A DNA stretch of 64,000 nt, taken from Curvularia sp. ZM96. Lineage: Eukaryota; Ascomycota; Dothideomycetes; Pleosporales; Pleosporaceae. A model generated the notes under the pieces. It ran no database searches. It was given only the letters and a program-made list of their open reading frames with translations, and was not told the DNA's origin. A program made the translations under genes and the position numbers. Shown here one piece after another: positions 45,554 to 53,544 of the stretch. The DNA lies in NCBI GenBank assembly GCA_022457065.1, contig JAJGBQ010000009.1, forward strand, positions 434,001-498,000, in the 5' to 3' direction. The stretch's first letter is position 1. Every line of letters begins with the position of its first letter.

Positions 45554-46980
45554 GCACTTAGCATGCAGATAGCCTGTAGTAGCGTGCTCAGATATCGCCA
45601 TACGCTATCGTAATAAATTCGACGCTATACCTATAGTAGTATCTACTAAGAATAGCTGTGGCGTATGCCTGTAGCTTTCTAGAAGCCTCTACGGCCAGAT
45701 GCTCGGTCTCGCTATTGCAGCACGACCTTAACCGCCGCCGATGCCGTTACTCTGCTAAGAAACGATACCTCAGCACTGTGCTTATATCGGCCGTCCTCCG
45801 GCCAATAATTATTTAGAGTTTTCTTTCTAGTCAGTGTTACTTCTCCGCGAAGGTTTATCTTTAGCGGAAATTAGATAAGTCAGCACTAAACACGCCCTTA
45901 AAGTATCGCTAGCTCTATTGCCTAGAATTAGAGGTCCGGCTCTAGAAAGGGTCCGATACTTGATAGTGTTGTAACATCGTTACACCTAGCATTTCTCGTT
46001 ATTACTATATACGCAAAAGGAAGCGTATTTAGATAGGTAGTATAAGGGGCTGAGCTTAAGGCGCGCCATAGTAAGGGCAATGCCGGGTGTAATAAGATTA
46101 TGTTCTACGGAGAGCTAAGCTCTGGGCAGGCAAAGGAGAAATGCCAAGGGAGCAGAGGGCTCTAGCCCATTGCACCTGAGAGATTCCCGAAAGCTATCCC
46201 CTGCAGGCCTAACTAGTGCATTAATTATAGAGATTGCTGACTGTACTATAAAGCTACGGCCACTCTACGAAGGCTTAAATTATAAACGTCCTTCCATTCC
46301 GATTAATCTACATACATATGTACGGTGGCTAACCTTTTACCTAGCTATCACTAGTTATAGTAAGATTAACTCTATCTTACGAAGATGATTTCTGCTACAC
46401 TTATTGTCTTACTTCTCTCTGCTCTCGCGATAGCTCTGCCTGAAACCCGTGCACGAAAAGTTGGCTGTCCCGCGCCAAATGGATGTAGGGGCGTAAGTTT
46501 CCCTAACGACTACAATAGATAACACTCTGATGTTTAAGCAGATTTGCCTTGCAGATGGAAATTGCGGAGTTACTCGTGGCGGAATCTTATATGAATTCCC
46601 TTGTGGTCACGGCGGAGTTTGTATACACTAAAATATCGTTATACTAAGCACTAACTAGTTTAATAGTGTGCTGACTATCCACAGCAAATAGGCCAGCTTT
46701 GTTGGGCCTATGGAAATGCGCCAACCCAATGCCAAGCGGGTTAGAGGTTAGGGATATAACTAATTAAAGATATGTTAAGAGTGGTCTTGAGTGAGAACAA
46801 TATAAAACCCCTAGTTTTAAGGCTTAAAGAGTTGGTTTTCGCGGACGAGAGGTAGGGTGTTGTGGACGAGTAGTTACTGATTGGAAACGCGCCACTGGGG
46901 AGTAGCGAGGTAGTTAACTCTTATGTCAACTGTACGTTGAGCACAATGAGCTATAAAGGCTTATTGCCTATTGCCAGTTA
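45554..46980 (+). repeat. Left arm of a spacerless palindrome
   Basis: This 1427 bp is the reverse complement of 48826-50253, with at least one 1 bp indel seen by eye (a run of C near 46200) and no substitutions found on reading. The arm carries a small secreted-protein gene. Its outer end abuts the TA of element A's right end at GCACTTAGCATGCAG; its inner end is CCAGTTA, the half-site of the axis. The part that should lie outside it (a copy of 50254-50663) is missing, replaced by element A. Confidence 0.92.
46385..46631 (+). CDS. Small secreted cysteine-rich protein, 6 Cys (left copy)
   Basis: Exon 1 (46385-46492) and exon 2 (46542-46631) join over a 49 bp intron (GTAAGT, CCCTAACGAC and a later TTTAAGCAG acceptor) to 65 residues. 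Residues 1-18 form a signal peptide (MISATLIVLLLSALAIAL). The mature part is short, with six cysteines and many Gly (VGCPAPNGC, ICLADGNCG, FPCGHGGVC), enough for three disulfides. It is too short to appear as a long open frame. Its build is that of fungal secreted effector-like peptides; function is unknown. An identical inverted copy lies at 49175-49421. No TATA box was found. Confidence 0.72.
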
Positions 46981-48825
46981 ACGTGCGGGATCAGTAAGCT
47001 GGCCGGAACAGTAAGCTGGCCGCCCCACCAAACTCAACGCGACGTTCTGCACAATTGAGCCACAACAATAAGAGATAATATAATTATATTTTATTTTAAG
47101 GTAGTCTGTTATAGTCTACATTGAGTCCTTTTATGACCTTGGGTGTGGCACTTCGTGCACGTTGGCGGCGCGCGCTGGCGTCTCTCACCCGCCTGGCTCT
47201 GGCTAGCCTCCATCACCACTCTTTCTGCCTCTGTAGTAAGCTGCTGAGCCTGTCGCACCTGGAGGACTCCACTAGAAGCTACATATTGACGCTGCTGACT
47301 CTGCTTCTGTCGTTGACGTTGATTTTCTGCACGTAGCTTCTTATTCTCCTCTATAAGTATTGTTGCTGATTGCATCGCAAGCTGAGCGCTTTTCGCGAGC
47401 TGGCGTATCGCAACGCTTGTTGGGCTCTCTGGCTGCCGCCGCAGTCGCTCTTGGAGATAGCGTAGCTGCTGCTGAACCTCTGCTACTGTATGTGGTGTCT
47501 CTGTCTGCGCTACTGTCTGCGCTGTAACGTTGTTATCTATAGTAGTCTGTGATGGAGACGGCGTTCGGACGACAGTTAGCGACGATAGGACGCGATCTGG
47601 ACAAGGAGGGACAAGACCTGTCGCCTGAAGGCCTGCCTGGATATTCTGCTGCGTGAATACAGTCGGCCGGATTCGTGTATAGGCTGTAAGAAAGTCTGTT
47701 TTATCAACATGGTAGACGCCATGGCGGGCGAGCTCCTCGACCTCGCGTCCGTACGCGCGCTTGAGAGGGGAGTAGCAGCTCACGTCTAGAGGCTGCAGGA
47801 GGTGCGACGTGTGAGGCGGCATACAGAGAGTGATGATCTTGTTCTCTGTGCAGTACTGGTCGAACTCTGGCGTAGCGTGGCTACTGTGGCCGTCTAGGAT
47901 AAGAAGACGATAGACTCCAGCCGTACGAGCGGCTATATGCTGGTTGAAGTGCTTCACCCACTCTACACCTAGCTCGTCTGTCGTCCAGCCGTTGTCTGAG
48001 ACGCCGATAGTCCAGTCTAGTGGGAGGTTACGATACCAAATATCCTGGTGGACCTTACCAGACAGGATCACGAAGGGTGGAAGACACCAGCCAGATGCAT
48101 TGATACACTCGATAGCTGTCACCCACTCGCGATTGCCTGGCTGTACGATAACTGCGCGACCAACTCTGTCAGAGCTAGTAACTACCTTAGACGTGCTAGC
48201 GACGCCCATCGCGAAGCCAGTCTCATCAAAGTTGTAGATGTCTTGATCTAGGACACCGTACGCCTGGCGCGTCTCCTCTACTAGCTTAAACCAGGCTGCG
48301 ATTGCGATAGGATCCTCGCAGGAGGCACGCTGGCTATTAAGTCGCCTACTCCACTTTGTCTGAAGCTCTGGCTGGCTCTGGATAAAGCGTGACACCCATT
48401 TCTTGCCTATAGGTTGTGGAGGTGGATCTTGGCCACGCGCAGCGAGTAACGCGTCTGCCATCCGTCGCACGTCAATGATATGGGGCGGAAAGCCTCGTCG
48501 ATCTAGCTCTAGAATCCACTGAACAAGAGACTGCTCCTCGACAGGTGATAGCTTACGCCTAGTAGACGGAACCTCTGATCGTGGCTGGATACCGCGGAGG
48601 CGTGTCTGGAGCGTCGATTTTGGCACGTCGTACGCTTTCGCGAGAGAGTAGATAGATTGTTTTGGATTATTATGATAGGACACCATAGCAAGACTTATTC
48701 TACCTTCACGAGAAGTCTGTATAGAACGTTGTTGTCGCGGCATTGTGGTTGTTGTGCAGAACGTCGCGTTGAGTTTGGTGGGGCGGCCAGCTTACTGTTC
48801 CGGCCAGCTTACTGATCCCGCACGT
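46981..48825 (-). mobile_element. Intact pogo-type transposon
   Basis: The 1845 bp element has perfect 74 bp terminal inverted repeats (46981-47054 and 48752-48825, starting ACGTGCGGGATCAGTAAGC) and TA target duplications (46979-46980 and 48826-48827). Each repeat contains the motif CAGTAAGCTGGCC twice. It encodes one full-length transposase. The target TA is the exact centre of the surrounding palindrome (CCAGT-TA-ACTGG). Confidence 0.92.
47109..48743 (-). CDS. Pogo/Fot1-type DDD transposase, full length
   Basis: ATG at 48743, 544 residues, uninterrupted. In order: an N-terminal helix-turn-helix of CENP-B/psq type (SIYSLAKAYDVPKSTLQTRL, about 31-50), a second DNA-binding helical domain (about 65-135), the catalytic core with D173 (YNFDETGFAMG), D284 (LLILDGHSSH) and D320 (HLLQPLDVSCYSPLK), then a Gln-rich coiled coil (about 425-500) and a C-terminal zinc knuckle (CTKCHTQGHKRTQC, CX2CX3HX4C). 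All three catalytic acids are present, so the enzyme could be active and could also serve non-autonomous relatives. No RIP-like stops are found, unlike in nearby relics. The C-terminal knuckle may bind nucleic acid or aid assembly. Confidence 0.93.
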   Translation of the reverse strand: MPRQQRSIQTSREGRISLAMVSYHNNPKQSIYSLAKAYDVPKSTLQTRLRGIQPRSEVPSTRRKLSPVEEQSLVQWILELDRRGFPPHIIDVRRMADALLAARGQDPPPQPIGKKWVSRFIQSQPELQTKWSRRLNSQRASCEDPIAIAAWFKLVEETRQAYGVLDQDIYNFDETGFAMGVASTSKVVTSSDRVGRAVIVQPGNREWVTAIECINASGWCLPPFVILSGKVHQDIWYRNLPLDWTIGVSDNGWTTDELGVEWVKHFNQHIAARTAGVYRLLILDGHSSHATPEFDQYCTENKIITLCMPPHTSHLLQPLDVSCYSPLKRAYGREVEELARHGVYHVDKTDFLTAYTRIRPTVFTQQNIQAGLQATGLVPPCPDRVLSSLTVVRTPSPSQTTIDNNVTAQTVAQTETPHTVAEVQQQLRYLQERLRRQPESPTSVAIRQLAKSAQLAMQSATILIEENKKLRAENQRQRQKQSQQRQYVASSGVLQVRQAQQLTTEAERVVMEASQSQAGERRQRAPPTCTKCHTQGHKRTQCRL

Positions 48826-50253
48826 TAACTGGCAATAGGCAATAAGCCTTTATAGCTCATTGTGCTCAACGTACAGTTGACATAAGAGTTAACTACCTCG
48901 CTACTCCCCAGTGGCGCGTTTCCAATCAGTAACTACTCGTCCACAACACCCTACCTCTCGTCCGCGAAAACCAACTCTTTAAGCCTTAAAACTAGGGGTT
49001 TTATATTGTTCTCACTCAAGACCACTCTTAACATATCTTTAATTAGTTATATCCCTAACCTCTAACCCGCTTGGCATTGGGTTGGCGCATTTCCATAGGC
49101 CCAACAAAGCTGGCCTATTTGCTGTGGATAGTCAGCACACTATTAAACTAGTTAGTGCTTAGTATAACGATATTTTAGTGTATACAAACTCCGCCGTGAC
49201 CACAAGGGAATTCATATAAGATTCCGCCACGAGTAACTCCGCAATTTCCATCTGCAAGGCAAATCTGCTTAAACATCAGAGTGTTATCTATTGTAGTCGT
49301 TAGGGAAACTTACGCCCCTACATCCATTTGGCGCGGGACAGCCAACTTTTCGTGCACGGGTTTCAGGCAGAGCTATCGCGAGAGCAGAGAGAAGTAAGAC
49401 AATAAGTGTAGCAGAAATCATCTTCGTAAGATAGAGTTAATCTTACTATAACTAGTGATAGCTAGGTAAAAGGTTAGCCACCGTACATATGTATGTAGAT
49501 TAATCGGAATGGAAGGACGTTTATAATTTAAGCCTTCGTAGAGTGGCCGTAGCTTTATAGTACAGTCAGCAATCTCTATAATTAATGCACTAGTTAGGCC
49601 TGCAGGGGGATAGCTTTCGGGAATCTCTCAGGTGCAATGGGCTAGAGCCCTCTGCTCCCTTGGCATTTCTCCTTTGCCTGCCCAGAGCTTAGCTCTCCGT
49701 AGAACATAATCTTATTACACCCGGCATTGCCCTTACTATGGCGCGCCTTAAGCTCAGCCCCTTATACTACCTATCTAAATACGCTTCCTTTTGCGTATAT
49801 AGTAATAACGAGAAATGCTAGGTGTAACGATGTTACAACACTATCAAGTATCGGACCCTTTCTAGAGCCGGACCTCTAATTCTAGGCAATAGAGCTAGCG
49901 ATACTTTAAGGGCGTGTTTAGTGCTGACTTATCTAATTTCCGCTAAAGATAAACCTTCGCGGAGAAGTAACACTGACTAGAAAGAAAACTCTAAATAATT
50001 ATTGGCCGGAGGACGGCCGATATAAGCACAGTGCTGAGGTATCGTTTCTTAGCAGAGTAACGGCATCGGCGGCGGTTAAGGTCGTGCTGCAATAGCGAGA
50101 CCGAGCATCTGGCCGTAGAGGCTTCTAGAAAGCTACAGGCATACGCCACAGCTATTCTTAGTAGATACTACTATAGGTATAGCGTCGAATTTATTACGAT
50201 AGCGTATGGCGATATCTGAGCACGCTACTACAGGCTATCTGCATGCTAAGTGC
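48826..50253 (-). repeat. Right arm of a spacerless palindrome
   Basis: Reverse complement of 45554-46980. It continues without a break into 50254-50663, which ends in a right-type element end. This arm is therefore the inner part of a TA element whose left outer 410 bp has been lost. Confidence 0.92.
49175..49421 (-). CDS. Small secreted cysteine-rich protein, 6 Cys (right copy)
   Basis: Identical inverted copy of the gene at 46385-46631: exon 1 starts with ATG at 49421 and exon 2 ends at 49175, with the same 49 bp intron. The two genes point towards the pogo element at the centre. Identity of exons, intron and flanks shows that the arms were duplicated, or corrected against each other, very recently. 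Gene dosage is thus doubled within 3 kb. Activity is unknown. Confidence 0.72.
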
Positions 50254-50663
50254 TACTAACAGCGCACGTCCTGTAGGACGCATTTTAATAATCTTGCCGT
50301 CTGCGCGGAGAAACTACCGGAATATATACTTATTACTCTAAATCGACTTAAGAAGACTGCAGCCTTAATCTTTACTACCTTAGCTTCCTCTCTAGTCTAC
50401 CGAGCTGTGTAAAAGTTTATGCCGTCGTAAGTAAACAAGGGGGTATTAGAGGAGAGTCGATAGACGGCACCAACAGAATAAGCAATAGCATAGTCAACAA
50501 CGCGCTTTTTCGAGTCGGAGGTCGATGCACTAGAAGAGCAAGAGCTGCGAAATGGATGCATGCTGGGCCTATTGATTTATAGGCATAGTGGATGCAACCC
50601 GGGGACCCGAAAGAAAAAGCGTCCCGTTACACCGTGCGTCCCGGCACGTAGGGATGGACGTTA
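50254..50663 (+). repeat. Outer right part of TA element B
   Basis: This stretch is a direct, diverged copy of 45130-45553 (CTTATTACTCTAAATCGACTT, GGGGGTATTAGAGGAGAGT and GCATAGTCAACAACGCGCTT are shared with few changes) and ends in CGGCACGTAGGGATGGACGT followed by TA. It shows that element A and the palindromic element belong to one family. Confidence 0.82.
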
Positions 50664-50939
50664 ACTGACGTCCCTACTGCGTCACGCAAATCCCCCCGTG
50701 CCGCAAGGAGTCTGCGATGATAGTATCTTGGAGCTCACTCTATCACCAGTATTAACGTGCATCCCTTCGTACCGGAACAACCGGTGTGGCGGAACACTAT
50801 TTCTCAAGCAGGTAGATAAGACGCAGAAAAACTCATGGAGATGTATTCATAATTTCTTGTTGTTTTTAATTGCATACTTCCTACATATAACCATTATTCA
50901 GATAGAAAAATACACAGTAGTTAGCGTGGTTGTGGGACG

Positions 50940-51180
50940 TCAATCTGCTGGCGGCGACATTTCGCGCCTCAAGTAGCACTTCAGCCTACGCAACTATTTT
51001 GCCTCAAATTCTGTCGTCGGAGATATTCAACGATGCTCTGGGTATTACAGTTTCAGATCATCGTCTCGGCATGCTGGATTATGCTCTGTGGTGGTAATGA
51101 CAAGGTTTCTCCGTCGGTAGAGCGACTGGCAAAATCTGCGATGAGAGGTTAGCGCAGCGAGCCCAGCTTTGTCATCTGTA
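50940..51180 (+). repeat. Dispersed repeat fragment inside element D
   Basis: Same-orientation partner of 13910-14125. It lies about 190 bp inside the left end of element D. Confidence 0.7.
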
Positions 51181-52011
51181 ATGAATATTCACGTGACTTT
51201 CCTCACAGCTAGTCATGTGACCTTTGCTTCTGGTACTTTCTATTAGTCTTTGGTCTTTGTTCTATTATTAGCACAACGTGAGGAACACCCACCACTGGGG
51301 CATCCACTCAGTAGAGGAGGCTGTGATGTATACTGCAGCAGCCATGGACCCCGCCAGCCAGGCACTGGCCCTGGAGTTGCTTCCCAACGTGCGAAAGAGC
51401 GTCTAGACATGGTAACGTTCCTCGCACTACTGTTCATTATCGGCACAGAGGTCGACCCTCGAAGAAGGCCAAAGCTGAGAACTAGCAATACCCGAGTCCC
51501 ACTGAGGAGAAAGCACTTGTTGGTTTCATATTACGCATGAGTGCCAGCGGACCCCCTATCCGTATCAAGTACATACCTTCCCTCGCCTTCTGCATCGCTC
51601 GCCGAAGAGTATCGAATCGACCCGCCGGCCCACCACACAAGAACTAGCCTCAAGACTTCCGCCGCCGTCACCCCGAAATCAAGTCGAGGAACAACAAAGC
51701 AATAGCTTGGGAACGCCGAGATAAGATGATTGCGTTCGCTTTCAAGGAAATATGGAATCACTCGAAGCATTGTTAAGATTTTGCATTCATCTCTGCTATT
51801 ACTGAGCCTTCCTTTTCTACATGTTCATACGACTGTACAAAACATTTAGCCGCACTGCACTGTTGATGCGCTTCGCACCGCCGTCATAATCTCGCCTGAC
51901 TTTGTCCTCCACTACATAAACGTCATGCTGTCTTTGCCTAGTAGGGATAGGCTGGAGTCATACTTGCTACGCATTAGCTTGCACATATAATTATTAGCGT
52001 AGATATACGTA

Positions 52012-52614
52012 CTATACGCACTTAACCACTGGTTTCCCAAACATCTCCCCATGCCAGGTTTGTAGATCTTTCTGCATTCGATAGACACGATCGAACACTG
52101 TTTGTTTGTCTTCAAGTGCAACATCGCCTGCACTATAGAATTGGAGTCCACCCGCGCGGAAGCTCTCTACGCTGGGGTATTGGCCACCCAGCTGTATAGA
52201 CAAATCGATTTCCTGACAAGAAGTAGTGCAATTGTTTATCACTCCAGTGTCGACGAGAACATGCAGCTCACGATCAAAGTATGCTTCTTGGCTTTCATCC
52301 CAGACGAGACCGTTGTGTGGAGAAGACACTGCATCTTCCAGAGAGAGGATGGGTTTAGATACGAGAGCAGCATAGAAGTTATACTGAAGACCACTGGTCA
52401 TGGCATGCTTCACGTCCTCCACTGGAATGGTCAAGTGTTGCCACTCTAGTTGGTAATAGCGAGGAGATTTATGCTTGTTGCAACGGTGCTCCTGGTTCGG
52501 GCCGTGGATGGGTAGTCTCAAAGCCGGAGCGGCCATCAGGTATGGAAAGTAGATTAAAAAGAAGTACGGAGTACTGGATTGTGGCATACTGATTGCAATG
52601 TCTTGGGCGCACAT
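52012..52614 (-). CDS. Hypothetical, possibly secreted protein inside element D
   Basis: ATG at 52614 (or 52587) encodes 200 (or 191) residues in a single exon. Near the N-terminus is a hydrophobic stretch (PYFFLIYFPYLMAAPAL) that could act as a signal peptide if the second ATG is used. Only four cysteines follow (RC, NC, SC and a C-terminal KCV). No domain was recognised. A TATATATG sequence lies upstream near 52620. Its position inside a TA element, like the two small secreted-protein families, supports the idea of cargo, but the coding status is only moderately secure. Confidence 0.45.
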   Translation of the reverse strand: MCAQDIAISMPQSSTPYFFLIYFPYLMAAPALRLPIHGPNQEHRCNKHKSPRYYQLEWQHLTIPVEDVKHAMTSGLQYNFYAALVSKPILSLEDAVSSPHNGLVWDESQEAYFDRELHVLVDTGVINNCTTSCQEIDLSIQLGGQYPSVESFRAGGLQFYSAGDVALEDKQTVFDRVYRMQKDLQTWHGEMFGKPVVKCV

Positions 52615-53544
52615 TTCGCTTCATATATAGTGGAGATAGTAGAGAAAGCCAGAACAAGTCTTTAGCACCTGGGGCACACATACAGCAAAAGGGCACTTTC
52701 TAGCGCTACTACAGGATGGAAATCTCTCGAGCAATGCACGCCAAGATAAAGGGGCACAACATCTGCTTGGCATGCTCTATGATTGGCATATCTAAGCGTG
52801 CCCCTTCCTAGCTCGGCAGAGTTAGCGTGGCTTGCCGGGCACTCTCAGCTCAGTTATTTGTGGTTACCCTCCATTCAACTAGCTCAGTGACCGAGATTAT
52901 GTCAGCATTGCTGATTGGTGCATTAGATACAGAGGTACCAGGCCGTGTGGCGATCACGCATGAATCAGTTCACCGACCAGCCCTTACCGCTGCTGAGCAG
53001 GCTTGAACGATTCTATCGAATACCTAGACGTATACAGAAGCGATAGATGCGTTGCGACGGATGGAACTGATAGTGGTAGTCGTATAACTCGTGAGGCGCA
53101 TTATTGAGATGGAGCAGGTGTCTTCGCACATCTGGAGGGAAGGTATCTACACGATTGTGATTTTTATATTGGTGGACACGCATCGACTCAGAATTAACCC
53201 TAGTTTATACCTGGGTAGGCCAACATGGATTTCACGATGGTTGCAGGCTATGATGTTGCTGTAAAGTCAAAGTACCTGTGATTTTGTCCGTTACGGCGGT
53301 TGTTCCGTTACGAAGGGATGTACGTTATATCGGGGGCTGCTGAGATTTGTCCCCAAGGTTTTGAGATTTGTCCCCAAGATGAGATTTGTCCCCAACGCTA
53401 GTGCTAGTGTAAACTTTCTCTCCAACTTAGCTTAGTGCGTAATCTTCGAATCCGCCATATCCGCAACATTACTAGATATCTACTGTAGGTAAACGCTTAT
53501 CGAAAAACGTAGCTATCTAGCTTATTTTCTTGTTCTTGAATAAC

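Larger units (their letters stand above)
50755..53325. mobile_element. TA element D, non-autonomous
   Basis: Left end ACGTGCATCCCTTCGTACCG and right end (reverse complement) ACGTACATCCCTTCGTAACG, about 40 bp of imperfect inverted repeat, flanked by TA at 50753-50754 and 53326-53327. The ends are relatives of those of elements A and B but form a distinct subgroup. The 2571 bp interior contains a stretch repeated at 13910-14125 and a 200-residue frame (52012-52614). No transposase was found. Confidence 0.75.

Noticed and set aside
47121..48251. Plus-strand open frames opposite the pogo transposase
   Set aside because: Antisense shadows of a well-supported gene.
41821..50663. Reading the whole 8.8 kb as one giant transposon bounded by its outermost ends
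   Set aside because: The arms of A pair with each other and the arms of B pair with each other, and an element end lies at 45551 between them, so two related units explain the data better.
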